A stretch of 64,000 nt of DNA from Neolewinella agarilytica (GTDB lineage Bacteria; Bacteroidota; Bacteroidia; Chitinophagales; Saprospiraceae): assembly GCF_900110645.1 (NCBI RefSeq), contig NZ_FOFB01000002.1:62001-126000 (forward strand), given 5' to 3'. Under the pieces are notes generated by a model. The model saw nothing but the letters and a program-made list of their open reading frames with translations. It made no database searches and was not told the origin of the DNA. Below, one piece after another: positions 48,538-56,325 of this stretch (the stretch's first letter is position 1; the number at the start of each line of letters is the position of its first letter). The translations under genes were made by a program, and so were the position numbers.

Positions 48538-49629
48538 CTACTTCAAAACCTCCCAAAGATCTTCCCAGCCTTTCCGGTTCCGGACGATTACGTCGAGGTA
48601 TTCCCGCCAGACGGATTCATCCTGCCCCCGGTCTTTGATGATGGCGCCGGTCAGGCTGGCGGCGAGGTGATCGGGTGTCAGGTCGCCGTTGCCGAAGTGA
48701 TGGCTCAGGGCGCGGGACTGGTTAACGACGGATATGGCCTCTGCCGTAGAGAGGGTAGAGGAAGGAGATTTGAGTTGGGTGCGGCCGTCTTCCGTTCGAC
48801 CATTGCGTAGCTCGCGGAAAATGGTGACGAGGCGGGTGATTTCGGCGGCGACGTCTTTCTTTATGGGCGGAAGCTCCATGCCGGCTGCCGCAGCGGAGCT
48901 GCGGTCGGTGACGATGCGGACTTCTTCTTCGAGCGTAGCCGGCAGCGGCATTACCACGGTGTTGAAGCGGCGGCGCAGGGCGCTGGAGAGTTCATTGACG
49001 CCCTTGTCCCGGTCATTCGCCGTAGCGATGATGTTGAAACCGCGAACGGCCTGTACTTCTTTATTAAGCTCCGGGATGGGGAGAATTTTTTCGGAGAGGA
49101 TGGTGATCAGCGCATCCTGCACATCGCTGGGGATGCGGGTGAGTTCTTCGAGGCGGACGAGCTTGCCCGCCTGCATACCACTCATGACGGGGCTGGGGAC
49201 CATGGCAGCTTCGCTGGGCCCTTCGGCCAGCAGCCGGGCGTAGTTCCAGCCGTAGCGGAGGGCGTCTTCGCTCATCCCGGCCGTCCCCTGTACGAGAAGT
49301 TTGGAATCGCCGCTGATGGCGGCGGCCAGGTGTTCACTTACCCAGGTTTTGGCCGTTCCCGGAACGCCGACGAGCAGCAAGGCCCGGTCCGTTACCAGAC
49401 TCGCTACTGCCACCTCGATGATGCGGCGATCACCAAAGTATTTAGTCGTGATCTCCGTTCCGTCCGCCAGCGTTTCTCCCAGCAGGTAATCCACTACGGC
49501 GCGCGGGCTCAGGTTCCAACCGGTCGGCTTCACACCGGTATCCTGCTTCGCCAGGGCGGCGAGCTCTTTTTTGTAGGCCACTTCGGCGTGGGGGCGAAGG
49601 ATTTGGGGAGTTGGGGTCTTTTTGGCCAC
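48538..49629 (-). CDS. MoxR-type AAA+ ATPase
   Basis: A 363-aa AAA+ ATPase with Walker A GVPGTAKTW, Walker B-like LVRLEELTRIPSDVQDALITILSEK, sensor-1 FNIIATANDRDKGVNELSSALRRRFN (arginine finger at the end) and a C-terminal lid (SPSSTLSTAEAISVVNQSRAL). The MoxR/RavA branch assists maturation or metal loading of partner complexes, usually beside VWA-domain genes. Here no VWA or DUF5682 partner is adjacent. The frame begins with GTG (no ATG in suitable position). C8 tract touches the stop codon. Confidence 0.9.
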   Translation of the reverse strand: MAKKTPTPQILRPHAEVAYKKELAALAKQDTGVKPTGWNLSPRAVVDYLLGETLADGTEITTKYFGDRRIIEVAVASLVTDRALLLVGVPGTAKTWVSEHLAAAISGDSKLLVQGTAGMSEDALRYGWNYARLLAEGPSEAAMVPSPVMSGMQAGKLVRLEELTRIPSDVQDALITILSEKILPIPELNKEVQAVRGFNIIATANDRDKGVNELSSALRRRFNTVVMPLPATLEEEVRIVTDRSSAAAAGMELPPIKKDVAAEITRLVTIFRELRNGRTEDGRTQLKSPSSTLSTAEAISVVNQSRALSHHFGNGDLTPDHLAASLTGAIIKDRGQDESVWREYLDVIVRNRKGWEDLWEVLK

Positions 49630-49642
49630 GGAGAGGAGTATT

Positions 49643-49778
49643 GTAGTAATGTAGAGGGTAGTAATGTAGTGTTCTAATGACGTAAATCTAATGTAGCAGG
49701 GACAGGCAAGGCCTTTCTCTCGCCTCCAAAATGCGGCAGCACTACATTACTACCAAACTACACTACTACATTACTGCC
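49643..49778. repeat. Inverted repeat of GTAGTAATGTAG units between DUF5606 and MoxR genes
   Basis: GGTAGTAATGTAGTG (49657-49671) pairs perfectly with CACTACATTACTACC (49740-49754); an outer pair GTAGTAATGTAG/CTACATTACTGC (49643-49654/49766-49777) has one mismatch. TGCGGCAGC (49731-49739) is the core shared with 15.5 and 24.0 kb. No coding sequence. Confidence 0.75.
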
Positions 49779-50183
49779 TTATTCCTCCTCACTCAAGTCC
49801 GCAAACAGATCATTATCCTTCATAAAGTGATACCACTTCAGCAGGCGCTTGATGTCACTGGAATGAACCTGTTCTTTGTCGTAGTTGGGTAATACGTCTT
49901 CGATGTACTCGAAGAGGACATCTTTGCTGGCGTTGGTGGCGGGCGCGGGATTGTCTTCTGCCTGCTCGTTCATCCGGTCGAAGAGCTTCTTTAGCGGTTC
50001 GGCGTCGCCATCGTTGGTGTACATGGCCATGCTCTCCAGCGGGGCAAACTGATGCTTACGCTGGGGGGCGAAGCGGCGCTTGCCATCGGCGAGGCTCTCT
50101 ACGATCAGACCGCCCTTGCGTTCGGTCACTACTTTGTATAAACCGGACAGACCGGTGACGGCGATGATTTCGCTTAGTTTCAT
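49779..50183 (-). CDS. DUF5606 conserved Bacteroidota protein
   Basis: A 134-aa soluble protein. MKLSEIIAVTGLSGLYKVVTERKGGLIVESLADGKR, then HQFAPLESMAMYTNDG and a C-terminal acidic helix pair, match the DUF5606 family of Bacteroidota: an SH3-like N-terminal domain and a helical tail. Function unknown; conserved and often single-copy. It has a perfect TACCTTTG element 17 nt before the ATG. Residues 95-134 (FEYIEDVLPNYDKEQVHSSDIKRLLKWY) are typical of the family's C-terminal part. Confidence 0.85.
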   Translation of the reverse strand: MKLSEIIAVTGLSGLYKVVTERKGGLIVESLADGKRRFAPQRKHQFAPLESMAMYTNDGDAEPLKKLFDRMNEQAEDNPAPATNASKDVLFEYIEDVLPNYDKEQVHSSDIKRLLKWYHFMKDNDLFADLSEEE

Positions 50184-50200
50184 GTGTTGGTTATTTCGGG

Positions 50201-50208
50201 CAAAGGTA
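50201..50208 (-). promoter_or_regulatory. TACCTTTG -7 promoter element for the DUF5606 gene
   Basis: Perfect consensus, 17 nt upstream of the ATG at 50183. Confidence 0.62.
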
Positions 50209-50294
50209 CAATCTTGCTTCAGAGGGAAGAACTGGTTCAGCGGACTTTAGCTTTTACGTGAATTGTTGTTAACTAGAGTTCCGCGAAACCAGCC

Positions 50295-52316
50295 TCAATA
50301 AGCCACCAATTCCTCCATCGCCCCCACCAGCCGCCCTTCCGGCATATAATCCGCTTCCAGCGCGGCGGCGAAGGGGACGGGGGTGTCCAGCGCGGCCAGT
50401 CTGCGCACGGGCGCGTCGAGGTCTTCAAAGCAGTATTCCCCGACCCAGGCGGCGAGCTCGCCGCCGAAGCCGCCCGTCAGGCTGGCTTCGTGGAGGATGA
50501 GTGCGCGGTTGGTCTTTTTAACGGTGGCGGAGATGGCATCGTAATCGAGCGGAGCGAGGCTCCGCAGGTCGAGAATCTCTGCGTCGATGCCGGTGGCTTC
50601 CACGGCCTTCAAGGCCCAGTGCACGCCCATGCCGTAGGTGATGATGCTTAGCGCGGAGCCGGGTCGGGTGACGGCCGCTTTGCCGATCTCCGTGTGGTAA
50701 TTACCGGCGGGTACTTCCCCGCTCAGGGAACGGTAGAGCGCTTTATGCTCGAAGTAGAGCACGGGGTTGGGGTCGGCCAGGGCGGCGAGTAATAGCCCCT
50801 TGGCGTCGGCCGGGCTGCTGGGGTAGACGATCTTAAGCCCCGGTACGGAGGTAAACCAGGCTTCCATCGTCTGGCTGTGGTAAGGGCCGGCGCCTACGCC
50901 GCCGCCGACGGGCAGGCGGACGGTCACGTCAGCGCTCTGTTGCCAGCGGTAGTGGAGTTTGGCCAGGTTGTTCACGATTTGGTTGAAGCCGCAGGTGACG
51001 AAGTCGCCGAACTGCATCTCCACCATCGCTTTACCACCAGCAATGCTCAGCCCCTGCCCGATACCGATGATGGCACTTTCGCAAAGAGGGGTGTTGCGGA
51101 CGCGGTCAGCGCCAAACTCATCCATAAAGCCGTCGGTGATCTTGAACACGCCGCCGTAGTCGGCAATATCCTGACCCATCAGCACCAGGTCGGGGTGGGC
51201 GCGCATTCCTTCGCGGAGACCGTCGGAGATGGCGTCGATCATACGCTTGACGGTTGCGGGTTGCGGGTTGCGGGTTGCGGGGGTTGCGGGCGCGGCCGCG
51301 GGTGCAGTGGACGTTGAAGGAGCATAGATGTCTCCCAACTCCCGGGCTACGTCTCCTTCAGTATCCGGCATGGCTGCAGCGGCTTTGAGGCCGGCGTCGA
51401 TCTCGGCTTTGATTTTTTTCGTCAGCGCTTTTTCTTTCGCCCCGGTCAGCAGCCCCTTCTCTTTCAGGTGGGTGGCGAAGTTGCTGAGGGGATCGCGGGC
51501 CGTCCAGGCTTCGATCTGGTCTTTAGGGACGTACTTGACGCCGCTGGCTTCCTCGTGCCCCCGCACCCGGAAGGTGCGGCATTCCAGCAGTACCGGCTCC
51601 GGGTTCGTCCGCATCTCTTCGGCGAGTTGCCTGACGGTTTCGTAGACCTCCAGCACGTTGTTTCCATCGATGACCAGGGAGCGCATGCCATATCCCACAC
51701 CCCGGTCGGCCAGATTCTCACAGGCGTATTGCTCGCTGACGGGGGTAGACAATCCCCAGCCGTTATTCTCCACTACGAAGAGAACGGGCAGCTTCCAGAC
51801 GGCAGCCGTGTTGAGCGCCTCGTGGAATTCTCCCTGACTGGTGCCGCCATCGCCGGTGAAGGCCAGGCTCACCTTTGGCTCCTTCATCAGCTTGTGGCGG
51901 AGGGCCACCCCGGCGGCCAGGCTCATCTGTGGCCCCAGGTGAGAGATCATGCCCACAATCTTATGCTCCTGACTGCCGAAGTGAAAACTCCGGTCGCGCC
52001 CCTGGGTGAAACCACCGGGCTTGCCCTGCCACTGAGCGAAAAGACGCTCCAGGGGGACGTTTCGGGTCGTGAATACACCCAGGTTGCGGTGCATCGTGAA
52101 CATATACTCGTCGTCATTCAGCGCGGCTGCACAGCCCACCGAAATAGCCTCCTGCCCGATGCCGGAAAACCATTTACTGATGATGCCCTGGCGAAGTTGC
52201 TTGAGCATCTTCTCTTCGATGAGGCGCGGGCGGAGCAGATCTTCGTAGAGTTTGACTTGCGTCGCTTCGTCGGTGGTGAAACTGCCGTAAGTGAGTGGTG
52301 GGAGGGTGGCGGTCAT
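50295..52316 (-). CDS. 2-oxoacid dehydrogenase E1, fused alpha and beta subunits (copy 2, branched-chain type)
   Basis: A 673-aa fusion. The alpha half (1-about 335) has SGIGQEAISVGCAAAL, MHRNLGVF, FTGDGGTSQGEFHEALNTAAVWKLPVLFVVENNGWGLSTP (ThDP motif GDG to NN) and RTFRVRGHEEASG. The beta half (about 355-673) has DLVLMGQDIADYGGVFKITDGF, ESAIIGIGQGLSIAGGKAMVEMQFGDF and VGGGVGAGPYHSQTMEAWF. The best match is the branched-chain 2-oxoacid or pyruvate dehydrogenase E1 type. The linker (about residues 333-353, STAPAAAPATPATRNPQPATV) is encoded by intergenic-type repeats, which suggests two adjacent genes fused through a repeat. A TACCTTTA element (about 52342-52349) may be its promoter. Confidence 0.92.
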   Translation of the reverse strand: MTATLPPLTYGSFTTDEATQVKLYEDLLRPRLIEEKMLKQLRQGIISKWFSGIGQEAISVGCAAALNDDEYMFTMHRNLGVFTTRNVPLERLFAQWQGKPGGFTQGRDRSFHFGSQEHKIVGMISHLGPQMSLAAGVALRHKLMKEPKVSLAFTGDGGTSQGEFHEALNTAAVWKLPVLFVVENNGWGLSTPVSEQYACENLADRGVGYGMRSLVIDGNNVLEVYETVRQLAEEMRTNPEPVLLECRTFRVRGHEEASGVKYVPKDQIEAWTARDPLSNFATHLKEKGLLTGAKEKALTKKIKAEIDAGLKAAAAMPDTEGDVARELGDIYAPSTSTAPAAAPATPATRNPQPATVKRMIDAISDGLREGMRAHPDLVLMGQDIADYGGVFKITDGFMDEFGADRVRNTPLCESAIIGIGQGLSIAGGKAMVEMQFGDFVTCGFNQIVNNLAKLHYRWQQSADVTVRLPVGGGVGAGPYHSQTMEAWFTSVPGLKIVYPSSPADAKGLLLAALADPNPVLYFEHKALYRSLSGEVPAGNYHTEIGKAAVTRPGSALSIITYGMGVHWALKAVEATGIDAEILDLRSLAPLDYDAISATVKKTNRALILHEASLTGGFGGELAAWVGEYCFEDLDAPVRRLAALDTPVPFAAALEADYMPEGRLVGAMEELVAY
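51252..51320. repeat. Heptameric GGTTGCG repeats and a dispersed motif forming the E1 linker
   Basis: Four or five (G)GGTTGCG units (51252-51290) run straight into a degenerate copy of the dispersed motif (GCGGCCGCGGGTGCAGTGGA then CGTTGAAGG). Both are read in frame as an Ala/Pro/Thr linker between alpha and beta parts of the dehydrogenase. Confidence 0.72.
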
Positions 52317-52695
52317 TTGATCAACTTGGTTAGGAACTGTAAAGGTAAGAAGTTGTACTGTTCACTGGTGTGGACCTTGTCATGAACAAACCTATGGCAG
52401 TTGATCGTCGATTCCCGGATGAGGGGCTCCGCCCCGAAAAATGTATGCGCAGCAAACTTAAATGCTCGGCTGAAGCCTCGTGTTTTCGGGGCGGAGCCCC
52501 TCAACCAGGGTTTTCCTCGTTTGGCGATGCAGCAGAAACCATTGATTGCTGGAATTGCGTTCGTTGACCAAAATGCGGCGTGCCTTGGCCCCGGCAGGGG
52601 AATAGCCTAACCACAATGGTAAGGAGGTTAGCAATGACGTGGTGTTTTGGTAGTGCCAGTACGATCGTATAACTTCAGCAAAAATTACGAGCTCG
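52317..52695. other. Intergenic region with a 20-bp perfect inverted repeat
   Basis: GAGGGGCTCCGCCCCGAAAA (52421-52440) and its exact complement (52483-52502) enclose 42 bp. No gene is convincing here. The two flanking genes diverge, so this is not a shared terminator; an mRNA-stabilising or mobile foldback element is more likely. Confidence 0.65.
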
Positions 52696-53601
52696 ATGAA
52701 GGAAGGAGGGGATGTCAAGGAAGAAAAACTACTGATTGAAGCAGGTGATGGGGTAGAAATTCCGCTCTGGCTTTACCTGCCCGATCAGCCTAAGTCGGTG
52801 ATTCAATTTAACCCTGGGACAGCTGCGAAAATGCGCTTCTATCAGCCCTTTCTCCGTTTTTTAGCGCAGCGGGGTTTTGCAGTAGGGCAATTGGGGTATC
52901 GGGGATCTGCGGAAGGGCCAGCTACGAACTTAAAGGATTGCGGATTTGGCTATGCGGACTACGGGCTATTGGATATTCCGGCCGGGAGAGCTTACCTGCA
53001 GCAGAAGTTCCCGGGTTTACCCTTTCTCTTTGTAGGGCACAGTGGCGGCGGGCAGCAACTGCCTTTTTGCGAAAACCTGAAGGACGTGGCGGGCGCTCAT
53101 TTTTTTGGGGTGTCTACGGGCTATGCCCCTGGAATGCCGCTGCATTACAGGTTGCAGTCGCATTTTTTCTTTTACCTCTTTGGGCCGCTGTCCATCGCCC
53201 TGAAAGGTTACGTTGCCGCTAAGCGCTTTGGTATCATGGAGGATTTACCACCAAAGGCTTTTAACGACTGGAAAGACTGGTGCACTTCTCCGGATTATTT
53301 TTTCGACCCTCGTTTTTATGGTACAACCGTACCAGAGGTCGATTTTGGGCGAATTGATTTTCCCATCCACCACTGCCACGCCAGTGACGAGACGATCAGT
53401 ACCTCTGAGAACGTGCGAACCTTCTGGCGGCATTGGAGCAGTAAGGCCGGAATCACGCAGCAATTACTCCGACCTGCCGATTACTCCGTCAAGGAGATTG
53501 TTCACTTCGGTTACTTCCGCCGAAAGATGAAGGATACGCTTTGGGTGGAAGTGGCGGAACGGCTGGAAAGCTGGGTGGAAAACAAAAAAGGCAGAGCGTG
53601 A
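52696..53601 (+). CDS. Alpha/beta hydrolase
   Basis: A 301-aa cytoplasmic alpha/beta hydrolase. Oxyanion region VIQFNPGTAAKMRFYQPFLRFLAQRGFAV, nucleophile elbow GHSGGG (about residue 115), acid in HHCHASDETIS and likely His in EIVHFGYFRR. It resembles the serine aminopeptidase/lysophospholipase-like group; natural substrate unknown. A hydrophobic stretch (HFFFYLFGPLSIALKGYV) forms the lid rather than a membrane anchor. ATG at 52696; isolated gene. Confidence 0.82.
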   Translation: MKEGGDVKEEKLLIEAGDGVEIPLWLYLPDQPKSVIQFNPGTAAKMRFYQPFLRFLAQRGFAVGQLGYRGSAEGPATNLKDCGFGYADYGLLDIPAGRAYLQQKFPGLPFLFVGHSGGGQQLPFCENLKDVAGAHFFGVSTGYAPGMPLHYRLQSHFFFYLFGPLSIALKGYVAAKRFGIMEDLPPKAFNDWKDWCTSPDYFFDPRFYGTTVPEVDFGRIDFPIHHCHASDETISTSENVRTFWRHWSSKAGITQQLLRPADYSVKEIVHFGYFRRKMKDTLWVEVAERLESWVENKKGRA

Positions 53602-53646
53602 GACGAAAATCGCCCCAGCTCCGCCTTGCTTCCTTTAACCGAAACA

Positions 53647-53670
53647 GTGCACCTGCGCACCGTCGCCCGG
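53647..53670. repeat. Dispersed TGCACCTGCG motif, copy 8, abutting the SPFH stop
   Basis: AGTGCACCTGCGCACCGTCG then CCCGG, ending at the base before the stop codon of the minus-strand SPFH gene. Confidence 0.65.
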
Positions 53671-54855
53671 CTACTGCTTCTCCATCTTAGCCATCACCTC
53701 CATGAGCATATTGACGCCCAGGGCATCCATGGGGTTAGCGCCCTGTTTGCCGTTGCCGCCACCGATGACGATCTGCGGCATATTGACTTTGGCTAATTCG
53801 GCGGCGATGCCGATCCGGGTTTCCTTCTCGAACTCCGCCCGCTCGCGGGGAGAGAGGCCGGCCTGGACCTTCAGCCGGGCGACTTCGGCGTCAGCACGGC
53901 CCTGCGCCAGGGCCTTGTCAGCCTGGTAGCGAGCCTGCAGCGCCTGCTCCTTGCTAACGGCCGTTTCGGCCTGGGCGCGAATCTCCGCCTCAATCTTGGC
54001 GGCTTCCTCCGTAGCGCGGACTTCGGCGACCTTCTGACGGCCCCGCATCTCGGCCGTGAGGGCTTCCTGCTGGGCGGTAACGAGCTCCTGCTTAGCGATC
54101 GCCTCGCGGGTACTCTGCTCCACCTTTGCCTTGAGCTTTTCGTTGACGACACTTTCGTAGTCCACCAGCGTGATGGCCACAAAGTTCGGAACGATATCAT
54201 ACTGCTGCACGTCGCTTTTGGCGAGCACGAAGCTGCCGTCGGCATTGGTCCGGGGCGTATTCTCGTAGCTGCGAATCTTCTCGCCGGAGGCGGAGTCAAC
54301 GCGCATCTGCTCATGCTGATCAATGATGTACTGCCCGTTACGGAGCTGAAACTTGAAAGCTTCGGCGAGCTCCGATTTTCCACCGGAGTAGTGCCGCTCA
54401 CTGTCCATCAACTGAAAGGAGTAGTTGGCGCATTCCTTGGAGTAATCGGCCAGGCTGGCGGCCAGCCGGCTCTGCTCACGGTAGTCCTTATGGATGGCGA
54501 GCATCCGCTCGCCGTTATTGGGCAGCTTCCACTTCACGGAGTAGCCCACCTGGTTGGCGTAAGTACCATCCGCAAACTGACACTGAATGGGCTCAGAGAA
54601 GTAGGAAATGTCCGCCTTGCGCTTCTCCGGCCGCTCTACCTGAACGGTAACCACGTCGGCATATTCCGTGGTTTTACTGAAGAAGCCCGCCCAATACATG
54701 CCGGGCTCAAAGCGAACAAATTCTGTGCCCGTAATGCCCTGAACCACCGTACGGTAGCCCTGGTCATTGACGGAAAAAGGGTTGAATAATAAAGCGGATA
54801 ACAGTAGTACGATTACCGCAATAATGAGGAAGATGTGACGACTTGAGAGTTTCAT
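53671..54855 (-). CDS. SPFH/Band 7 membrane protein
   Basis: A 394-aa protein with an N-terminal membrane helix (9-27), an SPFH domain (about 30-255; GYRTVVQGITGTEFVRFEPGMYWAGFF) and a long Ala/Glu/Gln-rich coiled coil (about 240-345; EQSTREAIAKQELVTAQQEAL, AEVRATEEAAKIEAEI), ending in a Gly/Asn-rich tail. It is typical of flotillin-like/prohibitin scaffolds forming membrane microdomains. It has no NfeD or protease neighbour here. In E. coli-type systems such proteins regulate membrane proteases; the role here is not shown. Confidence 0.88.
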   Translation of the reverse strand: MKLSSRHIFLIIAVIVLLLSALLFNPFSVNDQGYRTVVQGITGTEFVRFEPGMYWAGFFSKTTEYADVVTVQVERPEKRKADISYFSEPIQCQFADGTYANQVGYSVKWKLPNNGERMLAIHKDYREQSRLAASLADYSKECANYSFQLMDSERHYSGGKSELAEAFKFQLRNGQYIIDQHEQMRVDSASGEKIRSYENTPRTNADGSFVLAKSDVQQYDIVPNFVAITLVDYESVVNEKLKAKVEQSTREAIAKQELVTAQQEALTAEMRGRQKVAEVRATEEAAKIEAEIRAQAETAVSKEQALQARYQADKALAQGRADAEVARLKVQAGLSPRERAEFEKETRIGIAAELAKVNMPQIVIGGGNGKQGANPMDALGVNMLMEVMAKMEKQ

Positions 54856-54916
54856 GGTGTATTTGTTTTGCTCCTAAATTAGGCGAGCAAAACAGGCCAG
54901 TCAATAGCCCCCCGAT

Positions 54917-54934
54917 GAGTCTGTTTGCAGACTC
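54917..54934. other. Small perfect stem-loop between M23 and SPFH genes
   Basis: GAGTCTG-TTTG-CAGACTC; possible weak terminator after the M23 gene. No U-tract on the minus strand. Confidence 0.5.
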
Positions 54935-55009
54935 GACGGAGTGGGATGGAAGTTGGATTAAGGGAGGTTTTTATGGGCAGGCTTTAGCCCTAAAGGAGAG
55001 GCGTTTGTT

Positions 55010-55045
55010 CTTTTAACCTTCCGTTGCACCTGCGGGGAGTGCCCT
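55010..55045. repeat. Dispersed TGCACCTGCG motif, copy 9, overlapping the M23 stop
   Basis: CTTTTAACCTTCCGTTGCAC then CTGCGGGGAGTGCCC. It contains the stop codon (55013-55015) and the last codons (ALPAGATEG) of the M23 peptidase, so part of the motif is translated. Confidence 0.65.
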
Positions 55046-55828
55046 TCCCAGGGCCAGCGGATCCACCGGCTTGTCGTCTTTGAGTACCTCATAGTGCAGG
55101 TGAGGGGCAGTGGACATTCCGGTGGAGCCAACGGCAGCGATCTTTTCGCCAAGGATGACGTGGTCTCCCCGCTCGACAATGTGCTCGCTCAGGTGAGCAA
55201 ATACGGTGATGTAGCCATCTTCATGAAGTATGCGGACCGTGATGCCGTATTTCCCATCGCTGCCGGCAAAAATGACTTTGCCATCAGCGGTAGCGAGCAC
55301 GGGAGTGCCGGATTTTGCCTTGAGGTCGATGCCCCGGTGAAACTTTCGAACCTTAAAAATGGGGTGTGTCCGCATCCCATACCCACAGGAGAGGATGTCT
55401 TCCATTTCAACACCGGCGATGGGGCTGGCGCTAGGAGGCTCGAATTTTTCCGGCAGGGTTAAAGAATAGAGCATTTCTTCGTTATGATGGGAAGTACAGG
55501 TAGTGACCTCCGCAACGGGAGAGGGGGAGAAGCCTGGCGACATAAAGACAATACCCGCTAATAGCGCAGCAGCGGTGGTGAAACGGAAAATCATAGGTTT
55601 GATTTTTGTGGTGAAACGGATGTTTTTCTGGATGCCCCGCAGATGACGAATGGGCCAGCTTTTCAGGGTAGTGTGGACGGCAGTGGGGAAGTCAGCTCCT
55701 TCCTCCATCCGCGCTTCGATGGCGCAGCAGAGGTGGTCGAGCAATTCAGCAGAGAGAGACTCCGAAAGCCCGGCGGACGCCAGGTGCGCCTGCACGGTGG
55801 CCACTTGTTCTTCGTTCAGTATAATCAT
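55013..55828 (-). CDS. Membrane-anchored M23 metallopeptidase paired with PadR
   Basis: A 271-aa protein in three parts. Residues 1-70 hold a helical LLDHLCCAIEARMEEGADFPTAV segment found in proteins encoded next to PadR regulators in Bacteroidota. A single membrane helix (about 80-98) follows, then a periplasmic M23 lysostaphin-like domain with zinc ligands in FHRGIDLKAKSG (H-x-x-x-D) and HLHYE (H-x-H). It probably cleaves peptidoglycan cross-bridges or acts as a regulated LytM factor. It starts 2 bp after the PadR stop, so the two are co-transcribed and likely autoregulated. Its final codons lie in a dispersed repeat. Confidence 0.87.
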   Translation of the reverse strand: MIILNEEQVATVQAHLASAGLSESLSAELLDHLCCAIEARMEEGADFPTAVHTTLKSWPIRHLRGIQKNIRFTTKIKPMIFRFTTAAALLAGIVFMSPGFSPSPVAEVTTCTSHHNEEMLYSLTLPEKFEPPSASPIAGVEMEDILSCGYGMRTHPIFKVRKFHRGIDLKAKSGTPVLATADGKVIFAGSDGKYGITVRILHEDGYITVFAHLSEHIVERGDHVILGEKIAAVGSTGMSTAPHLHYEVLKDDKPVDPLALGRALPAGATEG

Positions 55829-55830
55829 CG

Positions 55831-56178
55831 TTATTCGGGTTGAAGGTCAAGGAGAGTACGCATAGTGAGCACGAAGCGGCGGAACTCCTCTCTGCGGTCG
55901 GTTGCCGCGGCGCGGCCGGCTTCCGTGATCCGGTAGTAGCGGCGGGAGCGGCCGTTGACGGTTTCTGTTTCGGTAACGAGGAGACCATCTTTGACGAGCT
56001 TGTGCAGCAGGGGGTAGAGAGAGCCTTCGCTGAGTTGGTAATTACCCTGGCTACGCTCATTCACGAGCTTACTCATCTGGTAGCCGTAGAGGCGGCCCTC
56101 GCGGTCCAGCAGGCGCAAAATGACGGTTCTGAGGGTGCCTTTGATCAGTTCTTTTGAATACATAGAACAATGATACAT
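55831..56178 (-). CDS. PadR family transcriptional regulator
   Basis: A 115-aa winged-helix repressor: MYSKELIKGTLRTVILRLLDREGRLYGYQMSKLV, SEGSLYPLLHKLVKDGLLV and ETVNGRSRRYYRITEAGR are diagnostic of PadR. Such proteins repress their own operon and neighbours until a signal relieves them. A 15-bp perfect palindrome lies just upstream of the start codon (56176-56190) and is the likely operator. Operon with the M23 peptidase. Confidence 0.93.
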   Translation of the reverse strand: MYHCSMYSKELIKGTLRTVILRLLDREGRLYGYQMSKLVNERSQGNYQLSEGSLYPLLHKLVKDGLLVTETETVNGRSRRYYRITEAGRAAATDRREEFRRFVLTMRTLLDLQPE

Positions 56179-56196
56179 CTAAATTAGATGCATTGT
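56169..56196. promoter_or_regulatory. Candidate PadR operator palindrome
   Basis: CATCTAAATTAGATG (56176-56190) is a perfect palindrome; flanking ACAATG (56167-56172) and CATTGT (56190-56195) extend the symmetry with a 3-bp offset. It overlaps or abuts the padR start (56178), as autoregulatory PadR sites do. Confidence 0.65.
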
Positions 56197-56226
56197 ATTG
56201 CCGAAGAGCTACTTTAACGTTTTTTG

Positions 56227-56250
56227 GGCGCCGGTGCGCAGGTGCAAAGA
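56227..56250. repeat. Dispersed TGCACCTGCG motif, copy 10
   Basis: GGGCGCCGGTGCGCAGGTGC then AAAG, in the divergent region between padR and the sigma factor gene. Confidence 0.62.
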
Positions 56251-56325
56251 ACTGTTTTCGGGAAGCAGCGGATTTTTTTCCGACGATTTAAAGGAAAAGC
56301 CATTTTGGCGCGTCTACTTAACTGA

